A DNA stretch of 64,000 bases from Pleionea sp. CnH1-48 (GTDB lineage: Bacteria > Pseudomonadota > Gammaproteobacteria > Enterobacterales > Kangiellaceae). Below are positions 29,435 through 37,416 of this stretch, one piece after another. Numbering within the stretch: position 1 is the first letter of the stretch; every line of letters starts with the position of its first letter. The position numbers and the translations under genes are program-made. The stretch lies in assembly GCF_024124665.1 (NCBI RefSeq), contig NZ_JAMXSB010000020.1:1-64000 (forward strand), read 5' to 3'. A model generated the notes under the pieces. The model did not search any database. It was not told the origin of the DNA and worked only from the letters and a program-made list of their open reading frames with translations.

Positions 29435-29540
29435 GTCATCCGTCCCGCAAAATGTATGCACATAAAGGCCTTTGCCTTGTTCGTTTTGAGTTATGCCGTT
29501 ATATTCGCCCTAAATAGTGTCATAAAAAGGATAGAGGGAT

Positions 29541-30149
29541 ATGGCAACAGATGCCAGTATGCCAGTAAAAATCACCGCAAAACAATCTGTTTTTAAAGGC
29601 TTTTTTGAGGTTAGTCGGTTTCAACTCCAGCATCAACTCTTTGCTGGAGGGATGAGCAAAATGATACAGCGCGAGGTGTTTTTGCGAGGGGCCGCTGCGG
29701 GAATTCTACTGATTGATGTTGCTTTGCAGAAGGTTGTTTTGGTTGAGCAGTTTCGCTGCGGTGCGATGGCTGCAGGTGCGCAAAGGCCCTGGCTAATTGA
29801 ATTAGTCGCTGGAATTATTGAGCCTGGTGAGTTACCAGCCGAGGTTGTGAGCCGAGAAGCCATTGAAGAAGCTGGCTGTGCGCCTTTGACCTTAGAGCCA
29901 ATGTATGAGTACTGGACCAGCCCCGGTGGGAGTGATGAAAAGATGCATTTATTTTGGGGGACTATAGACAGTACTCAGGTTAGTGCTTATGGCGGGCTAG
30001 AAACTGAAAGTGAAGACATTAAGGTGCATGTTGTTTCTTTTTCAGACGTTTTCAGTTGGCTCGAAAATGGTAAAATAGACAATGCCATGACACTCATAGC
30101 CATACAATGGTTGTATATCAATCATCAACGTTTAGTGCTAAAAAAGTAA
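29541..30149 (+). CDS. nudF: ADP-ribose pyrophosphatase NudF
   Basis: This 202-residue NUDIX hydrolase cleaves ADP-ribose to AMP and ribose-5-phosphate, clearing a reactive NAD breakdown product. The NUDIX box is complete: G-x5-E-x7-REAIEEAGC, within residues about 93-115. The downstream YEYWTSPGGSDEKMHLFWG segment is the ADP-ribose-specific loop with the expected Pro spacing. It is divergent from the methyltransferase gene. It precedes yqiB and cpdA, the same order as in E. coli and Pseudomonas, though here a 127-bp repeat separates it from yqiB. Confidence 0.93.
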   Translation: MATDASMPVKITAKQSVFKGFFEVSRFQLQHQLFAGGMSKMIQREVFLRGAAAGILLIDVALQKVVLVEQFRCGAMAAGAQRPWLIELVAGIIEPGELPAEVVSREAIEEAGCAPLTLEPMYEYWTSPGGSDEKMHLFWGTIDSTQVSAYGGLETESEDIKVHVVSFSDVFSWLENGKIDNAMTLIAIQWLYINHQRLVLKK

Positions 30150-30340
30150 TTAGTGCACAAAGCTGACAGTGTGTTATGGCTGATGTATTGCGATAACTTG
30201 AGTTGCAGTTAAACTGTTATAAGATACTGTGAGTTAATCCATTTGGGCTGGCCGTTGTTGCTTTTCACGAGTTGTAGCGACGATGGTTATCACCAACTTG
30301 CTGAACTTTTATCTTAATCAAAGTGTCAGTATTGCGAGGT

Positions 30341-30467
30341 TATACCCAAAGTATTTCAAGGTGCAGGTAGGCGGCCAGCAAGCGAATCCCCTGAACTTAG
30401 ACGCACTAAGTGATTGGGGTGAGTGCGCGCAGCCAACATCGCTGCACCTTGAAAGGCGACGGGTATA
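30341..30467. repeat. 127-bp MITE-like palindromic repeat
   Basis: The element begins TATACCC (30341) and ends GGGTATA (30467), with a second inverted pair CAAGGTGCAG (30358-30367) and CTGCACCTTG (30442-30451). The inside reads like the widespread gammaproteobacterial repeat known from Photorhabdus, Serratia, Shewanella and Vibrio genomes, with AGGCGGC...GCGAATCCCC at one side and TGGGGTGAGTGCGCGCAGCCAAC at the other. It lies between nudF and yqiB and may fold in the message. It has no coding capacity of its own; presumably it is moved by a transposase acting in trans. Confidence 0.8.
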
Positions 30468-30498
30468 TCTACACAATAAGTGACTAAGGTATGAGCCA

Positions 30499-30927
30499 TT
30501 GAAAAAGTATGTGCCTGATCTAGCAAGCTACATGTCTCAGTGTGAGATGAATTATGCGCTTATGTTGCGCCTAATGAATCTGCTTCGCGACGAGTCGTCA
30601 CTGTCTATTGAGTTTGACTCAAGTGTGTGTCACATTCACGTAACAGAGCAAACTCGCTATACCACCACCTTGTCGCTTAAATTGAAAGCCCATGGTAGTG
30701 ATTGGGTCGAGCCCATTTTATTATCGGTGCGTTTGTATCATGATGCCTGCTTGGCTGAGGTATTGGAAAATAATCGTAATCATGCGCCAAAAGCAAATCA
30801 CGATTACCCTAACCAAAAAATGTCTCATCCAGACGACAAGTATCAGCGTAACCGATTGCTCAACGAATGTCTGAAGTTTTGTTTTCAACAAGGCTGCGGA
30901 TTGAAATCTGTCCCACAACAAGGCTGA
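30499..30927 (+). CDS. yqiB: DUF1249 family protein YqiB
   Basis: This 142-residue protein of the DUF1249 family has the N-terminal pattern VPDLASYMSQCEMNYALMLRLM and the NDWVEP-like middle section (HGSDWVEPILLSVRLYHDACLAEV). It is known mainly by position between nudF and cpdA; no function is established. The best start is a TTG at 30499 with AAGG ten bases upstream. It precedes cpdA by 14 bases. Confidence 0.88.
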   Translation: MKKYVPDLASYMSQCEMNYALMLRLMNLLRDESSLSIEFDSSVCHIHVTEQTRYTTTLSLKLKAHGSDWVEPILLSVRLYHDACLAEVLENNRNHAPKANHDYPNQKMSHPDDKYQRNRLLNECLKFCFQQGCGLKSVPQQG

Positions 30928-30941
30928 TATAAAGGAGTCGT

Positions 30942-31778
30942 ATGAGTCAGGTAACGGCCATGGCTAAGCAATTGAATCCAATGAGTACAGAGTGCTTGCG
31001 CATTGTGCAAGTTACCGATCCCCATATTTTTGCTGAGCCAGAAGGTAAACTGCTGGGGTTAAGCACCCGTGTTAGCTTTGAAGCCATTCTCGCTCGCATT
31101 CAAAAAGAAGAAATTGCACCTGACCTGTTGCTCGCCACTGGTGATCTATCACAAGATGCCTCCGAACCTGCTTATCAATACCTGTTAGATAAATTCCACC
31201 AGCTTAACTATCCATGCTTTTGGGTTCCCGGCAATCATGATGATGCCGATCTCATGGAGCACACTCTGGTCGGGCAAAATGTATTACCTCATAAGAGAAT
31301 TCTGACTCCCCATTGGCAAATTGTTTTGCTCAATTCCGTTGTCAAAGGAAAAGTCTACGGCAACCTCGCTGCCACCGAGTTGGAGTTTCTTTCTAACGCA
31401 TTAAAAGAGTTTCCTGAGCGACACCTCATGGTTGTTCTGCATCATCAACCCGTCAACGTTGGTAGCAGCTGGCTCGATAAGCTGGGCCTTAGAAACGCAG
31501 ACGAACTCTTCGAAATACTGGCCCAACACGAACAGAAAACCAGTGTGATCTGGGGACATGTCCACCAAGATTTTGAAGATACCCAAAACGATATTCAGCT
31601 CATCGCAACACCTTCAACCTGTGTTCAGTTTGCTCGCGAATCCGAAGATTTCGCCGCTGGTCAAGAAAGCCCCGGCTATCGTTATCTGAACCTCTACAAC
31701 GATGGCCGCATAGAAAGCTGGGTGCATCGGGTGGATGAGTTGGAGTATACCGTCGATTACACTATCAAAGGCTATTAG
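30942..31778 (+). CDS. cpdA: 3',5'-cyclic AMP phosphodiesterase CpdA
   Basis: This 278-residue calcineurin-like metallophosphoesterase has the metal ligands in order: QVTDPHIF (D-x-H), ATGDLSQDASEP (GD), WVPGNHDD (GNHD), LHHQPVN and GHVHQD (GHxH). It hydrolyses cAMP and so lowers CRP-dependent expression. The ATG at 30942 has GGAG six bases upstream. It is the last gene of the nudF-yqiB-cpdA run. Its stop is followed within 20 bases by the hairpin repeat array at 31796-32211, which may end or stabilise the message. Confidence 0.93.
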   Translation: MSQVTAMAKQLNPMSTECLRIVQVTDPHIFAEPEGKLLGLSTRVSFEAILARIQKEEIAPDLLLATGDLSQDASEPAYQYLLDKFHQLNYPCFWVPGNHDDADLMEHTLVGQNVLPHKRILTPHWQIVLLNSVVKGKVYGNLAATELEFLSNALKEFPERHLMVVLHHQPVNVGSSWLDKLGLRNADELFEILAQHEQKTSVIWGHVHQDFEDTQNDIQLIATPSTCVQFARESEDFAAGQESPGYRYLNLYNDGRIESWVHRVDELEYTVDYTIKGY

Positions 31779-31795
31779 CTAGCCCTGCTTACTAC

Positions 31796-32211
31796 CAGTG
31801 GGCCCAATCTCTGCGTTGGAAGTGCTCATTTACCGGTTGTAAACTGCGCGCTTCCGCCTTGACCTTGAGCCCACTGGCAGCAACCTTACTTACTCTATAA
31901 CTCAGCTAAATCTCTGCGTTGAAATTGTTTACTTTGCTGGTTGTAAACTGCGCGCTTCCGCCTTGATCTTGAGCCCATTGATTGATAGCAACCTAGCACT
32001 GCTAATTTAATAACTAAAACCCAATCTCTGCGTTGGAAGTGCTCATTTACAGGTTGTAAACTGTGCGCTTCCGCCTTGACCTTGGGCCCACTGGCAGCAA
32101 CCTTAATTACTTACTCTATAACTCAGCTAAATCTCTGCGTTGAAATTGTTTACTTTACTGGTCGTAAACTGCGCGCTTCCGCCTTGACCTTGAGCCCATT
32201 GACAATAACCC
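31796..32211. repeat. Four-copy hairpin repeat array between cpdA and parE
   Basis: Four copies of a ~75-bp unit start at 31808, 31911, 32025 and 32132 (TCTCTGCGTTG). Copies 1 and 3 are one subtype and copies 2 and 4 another, so the array looks like a duplicated A-B pair. Subtype A is palindromic: GGAAGTGC pairs with GCGCTTCC and TTTAC with GTAAA around a 5-base loop; copy 1 has an additional outer stem CCAGTGGGC (31796-31804) with GCCCACTGG (31869-31877). All copies share GTAAACTGCGCGCTTCCGCC with one change in copy 3. No ORF of note is present. The rest of the 712-bp gap, to 32491, holds only an AT-rich stretch with the parE promoter region. Confidence 0.85.
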
Positions 32212-32491
32212 TGTGCTGGCTTGATAGCAATCTGGGCGGTTTACTCAGTAATTAGCATCTTATCTCCGTTTGTTCCTAGTGGTTTTTTAGCGATGATTTC
32301 TGTGTTTTCTTATGGTTGAGGCTTTTGATATCTCGAATTTGATTATTGTGTAAACACCTTTTGAGTAACTTTCTTAGATTTGAATAAAAAGTAAGCGCTA
32401 AGGTGCTTTTTTGCTGGATTCCTCTTGCCATCCGCCAGCGAAATCGCCAACATTAGGAGCATTATTTCTTTTGCTGTTGATGTAAGGTGCA

Positions 32492-34378
32492 ATGAGTCAA
32501 ACTTATACCGCTGATGCTATTGAGGTGCTAAACGGTCTTGAACCGGTTAAAAAGCGTCCAGGGATGTATACGGATACTGCCCGTCCCAATCATCTTGGGC
32601 AGGAAGTCATTGATAACAGTGTTGACGAGGCGCTTGCTGGGCATTGTTCATCGATTACTGTTATTTTGCAGAAAGATGGCGCCATGGAAGTGGTCGATGA
32701 TGGCCGTGGTATGCCCGTTGATATTCATCCTGAAGAAAAAATGCCAGGGGTAGAGCTTATTCTCACCAAGCTTCATGCAGGCGGCAAATTTTCTAATAAG
32801 AACTATCAGTTTTCTGGCGGCTTACACGGGGTTGGGATCAGTGTTGTTAATGCCTTATCCAGTCGTGTGGAAGTGCGTGTAAAGCGCGACGGCAAAGAAT
32901 ACGAAATTGCTTTTGAGAACGGTGATAAGGTTAGCGACTTGACTCAGGTGGGTGAAGTCGGCAAGCGCAATACCGGAACAACGGTAAAGTTTTGGCCGGA
33001 TGCGCAGTATTTTGACTCAGCAAAGTTTTCGGTACCTCGTTTAAAACATTTGCTCAAAGCGAAAGCCGTTTTATGTCCCGGTTTAAAAGTAAAACTTCAG
33101 GACAAAGTCAACGACGAAGAAACGGTCTGGTATTTTGAAAATGGCCTGAATGATTACTTGATGGCGTCGAGTAAAGGTTTTGAGGCGTTACCCGAAGAGC
33201 CCTTTTTAGGAAGTTTTAGTAGCCAATCCGAAGCAGTGGATTGGGCATTGCACTGGCTACCAGAAGGTGGCGAAATGCTTGCAGAAAGTTACGTGAATTT
33301 GATTCCCACTCCTTTAGGTGGAACACACGTTAATGGTTTACGTACGGGGTTACTTGAAGCCATGCGTGAATTCTGTGAGTTTCGTAATTTGCTGCCCCGT
33401 GGTGTTAAATTAACACCGGAAGATATCTGGGAACGTTTAAGCTATGTGTTGTCGGTTAAGTTAGAGGATCCGCAATTTTCTGGGCAAACCAAAGAGCGTC
33501 TATCGTCGCGACAATGCGCCGCTTTTGTATCCGGTGTAGTTAAAGATTCTTTCAGCTTGTGGTTAAACCAACACGCTGACTTAGGTGTACAGTTGGCCGA
33601 GTTAGCCATCAGTAACGCGCACAAACGTATGCGTGCCGGAAAAAAAGTAGCGCGCAAAAAAGTAACATCAGGTCCTGCGTTACCAGGTAAGTTAGCGGAT
33701 TGTCTTGGACAAGAACCATTAAACGCAGAATTATTTTTGGTAGAGGGCGACTCGGCGGGCGGTAGTGCCAAGCAAGCCCGCGATAAAGAGTATCAGGCGG
33801 TCATGCCACTGCGTGGAAAAATTCTGAACACCTGGGAAGTTGATGGTCTTGATATTCTTGCCTCGCAGGAAGTGCATGATATTTCTGTGGCTGTCGGATT
33901 AGATCCTAACTCTGATGACTTGTCCAAACTTCGCTATGGAAAAATTTGTATCTTGGCTGATGCGGACTCTGACGGTTTGCACATTGCGACTTTGTTATGT
34001 GCGCTCTTTGTGCAGCACTTTAGAGCCTTGGTTGAAGCAGGACATGTTTATGTGGCAATGCCACCGCTTTATCGTATTGATTTAGGCAAAGAAGTTTTTT
34101 ACGCACTTGATGAAGATGAAAAGCAAGGCATTCTGGATCGTATCGAAGCTGAGAAAAAACGCGGTAAAGTGAATGTGCAACGCTTTAAAGGATTAGGCGA
34201 AATGAACCCCTTGCAGTTGCGCGAAACAACCATGGCACGCGACACTCGTCGACTGGTTCAATTGACTGTTGATGACCCAGAGCAAACTCATCAGATTATG
34301 GATATGTTATTAGCAAAAAAACGTTCTTCTGATCGCAAAGAGTGGTTAGAGTCGAAAGGTAACATGGTTGAGTTATAA
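32492..34378 (+). CDS. parE: DNA topoisomerase IV subunit B
   Basis: This 628-residue type IIA topoisomerase ATPase subunit has the GHKL nucleotide site (DNSVDEALAGH, DDGRGMPVD, GLHGVGISVVNAL), a transducer domain, and the Toprim motifs LVEGDSAGGSAKQARD and LADADSDGLHI for metal-dependent strand breakage. The C-terminus ends RKEWLESKGNMVEL, as in other ParE proteins. With ParC it unlinks daughter chromosomes. The ATG at 32492 gives the usual length. A terminator follows at 34395. In most relatives parC is near; here about 3 kb of accessory genes separate the two. Confidence 0.97.
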   Translation: MSQTYTADAIEVLNGLEPVKKRPGMYTDTARPNHLGQEVIDNSVDEALAGHCSSITVILQKDGAMEVVDDGRGMPVDIHPEEKMPGVELILTKLHAGGKFSNKNYQFSGGLHGVGISVVNALSSRVEVRVKRDGKEYEIAFENGDKVSDLTQVGEVGKRNTGTTVKFWPDAQYFDSAKFSVPRLKHLLKAKAVLCPGLKVKLQDKVNDEETVWYFENGLNDYLMASSKGFEALPEEPFLGSFSSQSEAVDWALHWLPEGGEMLAESYVNLIPTPLGGTHVNGLRTGLLEAMREFCEFRNLLPRGVKLTPEDIWERLSYVLSVKLEDPQFSGQTKERLSSRQCAAFVSGVVKDSFSLWLNQHADLGVQLAELAISNAHKRMRAGKKVARKKVTSGPALPGKLADCLGQEPLNAELFLVEGDSAGGSAKQARDKEYQAVMPLRGKILNTWEVDGLDILASQEVHDISVAVGLDPNSDDLSKLRYGKICILADADSDGLHIATLLCALFVQHFRALVEAGHVYVAMPPLYRIDLGKEVFYALDEDEKQGILDRIEAEKKRGKVNVQRFKGLGEMNPLQLRETTMARDTRRLVQLTVDDPEQTHQIMDMLLAKKRSSDRKEWLESKGNMVEL

Positions 34379-34394
34379 TATATTGCGGAATGTA

Positions 34395-34424
34395 AAAAAG
34401 CCTCACTAAGTAATGAGGCTTTTT
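34395..34424 (+). terminator. Terminator of parE
   Basis: An 11-bp stem AAAAAGCCTCA / TGAGGCTTTTT with an 8-base loop starts 17 bases after the parE stop and ends in a T run. Confidence 0.9.
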
Positions 34425-34492
34425 GTTTAATACATGAAATTATTAGGGTACGGAGTTACCCATAGAATTCTTAGGTAAAAAGGAAAGAAAAA

Positions 34493-34933
34493 ATGAGTAA
34501 GCATTGGAATCTAGTAACTACGATGGTAATTAGTGCCTTGTTAGTCGGATGTGCAACAACAGAGCCAAGTTATTTAACAGAGAATAAGCCCATTTCTACT
34601 CAATGGGTAGAATCTCAATGTGGATTTGAGCTGGATAAATATGGAAAACCTGTTGCCGGGTCAGAGGAACAGAACACTCTTGTTCCTATTAGCACTTCGC
34701 CAGCTCCCCGTTATCCTAAAAAAGCAGCACTCGAAGGTATTGAAGGGATGGTGACTATGGAGTTCGAGATCAACAAAGAGGGGAGCGTTTCTGACGTTCG
34801 AGTTCTTTACTCTAACCCTCACAACGTATTCGAAAAAGCCGCTGTACTGAATATATTAGAATCGAAGTTTGCTCCAACATCTGAGGATAAAAAGCGCTGT
34901 CAGTTATTTTCTATGGAATTTAATATGGGATAA
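34493..34933 (+). CDS. Lipoprotein with TonB C-terminal domain
   Basis: This 146-residue protein has a lipoprotein signal peptide (lipidated Cys20 in ALLVGC) and a TonB C-terminal-like domain at about residues 65-142 (PRYPKKAALEGIEGMVTMEFEINKEG, then SNPHNVFEKAAVLNILESKFAP). True TonB proteins have an uncleaved anchor and a Pro-rich spacer to span the periplasm; this one has neither, so it is unlikely to energise receptors on its own. Stand-alone TonB_C lipoproteins are common in marine gammaproteobacteria and their role is unknown. It is monocistronic with its own terminator. Confidence 0.82.
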   Translation: MSKHWNLVTTMVISALLVGCATTEPSYLTENKPISTQWVESQCGFELDKYGKPVAGSEEQNTLVPISTSPAPRYPKKAALEGIEGMVTMEFEINKEGSVSDVRVLYSNPHNVFEKAAVLNILESKFAPTSEDKKRCQLFSMEFNMG

Positions 34934-34952
34934 TAGGCTGCGATTTTTTTAG

Positions 34953-34990
34953 TAAGGCCTCATATGGTTGAGGCCTTATTTATTTTTATT
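34953..34990 (+). terminator. Terminator after the TonB-domain lipoprotein gene
   Basis: A perfect 10-bp stem TAAGGCCTCA / TGAGGCCTTA with a 6-base loop is followed by an AT-rich, T-dominated tract. Confidence 0.85.
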
Positions 34991-35064
34991 AAACAAGGTT
35001 CTGCTATTGTTTTTTCAAATACGAAGTTACAAGTTTTCCCTCGCCTGCTGTATTTGATTCATTT

Positions 35065-35592
35065 CTATCTCATCAATGAATTTAACACATTCATTAACTC
35101 TTGCTTCTTCTCTTCATTTCTAAGCTCCTGCTTCTCTACATCAAAGTGATCAAAAAAGCTGGCAATAGAAAGAGATCCTTTTAACTCTCCGCCAAAATAA
35201 GGAGCTGAGGTAGTGGCGGTTGCCAATACGTTTTTAGCTCCTCCAGGTCCGGGAGAGGTGGCGAGCATGACCATGGGTTTGTTTTGATAAACCTTGGCAT
35301 CAATGCGTGAAGTCCAGTCATACAGGTTTTTAAAAGCTGCGGTGTATGAAGCATTATGTTCGGCAAAAGAAATTAACAAGGCATCGGCTTCGCCAATCTT
35401 TTTGTAGAATCGGTGGGCGTGGTCTGGGATGCCCTGTTCTTGTTCTTTATCAATGCTGTACAGAGGCATTTCATAGTCATTGAGATCCAGCATCTCTACG
35501 TCCACATTACTCAGTTGCTGAGTGGCGTAGGTGACCAGTTGTTTGTTGATGGATTGGCGACTGCTGCTGGCTGCAAAAGCTAATAGTTTCAT
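35065..35592 (-). CDS. NAD(P)H-dependent FMN reductase family protein
   Basis: This 175-residue flavodoxin-fold oxidoreductase begins KLLAFAASSSRQSINKQLV, the FMN phosphate-binding loop of the NADPH-dependent FMN reductase family (ChrR/azoreductase-like). Other landmarks are MPLYSIDKEQEQGIP, the SFAEHNASYTAAFKNLYDW segment and MLATSPGPGGAKNV. It probably reduces quinones, chromate or free FMN. I start it at the ATG at 35592, since the longer frame from 35625 adds residues the family lacks. It lies just downstream of the broken VOC gene on the same strand, and the two may have formed a unit under the divergent LysR regulator. Confidence 0.85.
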   Translation of the reverse strand: MKLLAFAASSSRQSINKQLVTYATQQLSNVDVEMLDLNDYEMPLYSIDKEQEQGIPDHAHRFYKKIGEADALLISFAEHNASYTAAFKNLYDWTSRIDAKVYQNKPMVMLATSPGPGGAKNVLATATTSAPYFGGELKGSLSIASFFDHFDVEKQELRNEEKKQELMNVLNSLMR

Positions 35593-35637
35593 TATGGTTT
35601 CTCTTTTTAAAATGGCTGAATTCAATAATAGAAGAAG

Positions 35638-36048
35638 TTATGCGATATCGCTTGAGGCTCGAACCTCGGTAAACTCAATGACATTGTTATCGGGATCGCG
35701 AATAAAGAAAGAAATGCCGTAGGGATGTGTCATAGGACCTCCGCTGAGTGGGATACCTAGGTTTTTCAGATGTTGAAGAACCTGTTCTGAGTCAGAAATT
35801 TCTAACGCGACGTGGGTGTATCCCGTATGTTTTTACTCAGTGTCCATCAATACATTGAGGTTCTCTGTTTGATTTCCGTTTAGGATGAAATTGATATTGA
35901 TACCGCTTGAGTGCTCAACGATGGCGACAGGCTCTGGACCTATTGGGCCGATAACATAGCGAAACCCTAGCTGCGCGTAAAAGTCTCTTGCCACTTCAAA
36001 GTTATTGACTCGTAGCCCGATGTGATTGATGCGTTTGATATCGTTCAT
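35638..36048 (-). pseudogene. VOC-fold (glyoxalase-like) protein interrupted by an in-frame stop
   Basis: The first 71 codons (MNDIKRINHIGLRVNNFEVARDF...) form the N-terminal half of a glyoxalase/bleomycin-resistance (VOC) protein. A TAA at 35835-35833 then follows LMDTE, but the same frame continues without a shift as KHTGYTHVALEISDSEQ ... ISFFIRDPDNNVIEFTEV, the expected second half with its metal-ligand Glu near the end, stopping at 35640-35638. One changed base (for example CAA to TAA) explains the break. The full product would be about 135 residues, a normal VOC size. It is divergent from a LysR gene at 36199, which may be its regulator. Sequencing error cannot be excluded. Confidence 0.85.
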
Positions 36049-36198
36049 GAAAATTGGCTCTTATGCGGTAATTAAGAATATGGGAAATACTATAATTGAT
36101 ATTCAATAAGTGATTAATAAGGCTATTGTTTATAGATTGTTTCCAAATGACTGCTAATTAGTGCTACTGTTGGCTGTATCTATAACAGTGGAGAAAGC

Positions 36199-37104
36199 AT
36201 GTTAGCGACTGATCTCTTAAGTGGAATGGTGACCTTTGTCAGTGTCGTTAGAAGCGGTAGCTTTACCAAAGCGGCGCAAGACAGCGGCCATTCTACGTCT
36301 TTTATAAGCAAAGAAATCAATAAGCTAGAAGCGAGACTGGGCGTCAGACTTTTACATAGAACCACGCGCTCTTTGAGCCTGACTCCTGAGGGTGAGCTGT
36401 ATTTTCGTCAGTGTGAGCATATTGTTCAGGAAGCAGAGCTCGCCGAACAAGCACTTGGCGGACGCCAACTAGAGCCAAAAGGCACTTTAAGGCTGACATG
36501 TCCCGTCAGTTTTGGACTATCTCGTTTGCGCCCTGTGTTAGCGCAGTTTATTGAACAATATCCACAGGTTCAGCTTGAGCTCGATCTCAATGATCGTAAG
36601 GTGGATATGGTGGCGGAGGGCTTTGATCTGGCTATCCGGGCTTCGGGGCAGCTCGAAGATTCCAGCTTGATATGTCGGCGCTTTATGAAATCTCAAGGGG
36701 TCGTTCTTGCGGCACCTAAATATCTGAAAAAGTTTGGTACCCCGAAACACCCTGAGGAGCTGCGTGAGCACAAGGTAATCAGCTACAGTAACCTGAGTCA
36801 GCCTAACGTATGGACCTTTGAGCATGCAACAGAGCCAGATATGAATGTTTCTCTGAACTGCCAGGTGATTACCAATAGCCCCGAGCTGGAATTGTCTTTG
36901 TGTGTAGAGGGTGCTGGCATCACTCGACTGCCATTGTTCAATCTGGAAGATGAACTACAAACAGGGCAGCTTGTTGAGCTGTTTCCTGATTATAAGCGGC
37001 CCGTCATCGATATCTTTCTGGTGTACCCCAGCCGTAAACACATGTCTGCAAAAGTCAGGTGTTTTATCGATTTTATATTGGAAACGTTTACCGATGAATC
37101 TTAG
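36199..37104 (+). CDS. LysR-family transcriptional regulator
   Basis: This 301-residue regulator has an N-terminal winged helix-turn-helix (about residues 8-65, GSFTKAAQDSGHSTSFISKEINKLEARLGVRLLHRTTRSLSLT) and a C-terminal substrate-binding-like sensor domain (90-295). It resembles the DhcR/AaeR-type LysR group that controls neighbouring divergent genes. Its start is 150 bases from the divergent VOC pseudogene and FMN reductase gene, the likely targets. The target operator would lie in 36049-36198, where TAGATTGTTTCCAAATG-type LysR T-n11-A boxes are possible but not clear. Confidence 0.92.
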   Translation: MLATDLLSGMVTFVSVVRSGSFTKAAQDSGHSTSFISKEINKLEARLGVRLLHRTTRSLSLTPEGELYFRQCEHIVQEAELAEQALGGRQLEPKGTLRLTCPVSFGLSRLRPVLAQFIEQYPQVQLELDLNDRKVDMVAEGFDLAIRASGQLEDSSLICRRFMKSQGVVLAAPKYLKKFGTPKHPEELREHKVISYSNLSQPNVWTFEHATEPDMNVSLNCQVITNSPELELSLCVEGAGITRLPLFNLEDELQTGQLVELFPDYKRPVIDIFLVYPSRKHMSAKVRCFIDFILETFTDES

Positions 37105-37364
37105 CTATTGGGCTTCTTTGAGTAGATTTTAATCATAGTGAAGACTGGGTTGTTCGAATATTAGACATTTTTTAAAAGGGAAGCATGCTTGGTCTGTTTG
37201 AATCTTCCGAGATGCGATTTCGCTCTGGAATTGGTGGCAGAAATGTTTGATACTAGGTTCAACTTAATATCGACTATTTGCAGCAATAGCTCACCAAAAA
37301 GCATCTTAATCATCATTCTTATGAAGCTTACAAATGCTATGGGTATAAAGTAAATTATCCAGTG

Positions 37365-37381
37365 AGCTTATTATATAAGCT
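37365..37381. promoter_or_regulatory. Palindrome upstream of parC
   Basis: AGCTTATTATATAAGCT, two perfect 7-bp arms around a 3-bp centre, lies 35 bases before the parC ATG at 37417. It may be part of the parC promoter or an operator. The rest of the 312-bp gap between the LysR gene and parC shows no gene or other clear site. Confidence 0.3.
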
Positions 37382-37416
37382 GCTCAGTTACTAACCATAA
37401 TCAATAGAGAGTAGGC

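Noticed and set aside
30283-30483. 66-codon plus-strand frame between nudF and yqiB
   Set aside because: Most of it is the MITE-like repeat at 30341-30467; no ribosome site or family match.
31796-32211. CRISPR-like array
   Set aside because: Only four copies with spacings of 103-114 bases, two alternating subtypes with internal stem loops, and no cas genes nearby. It is not a CRISPR.
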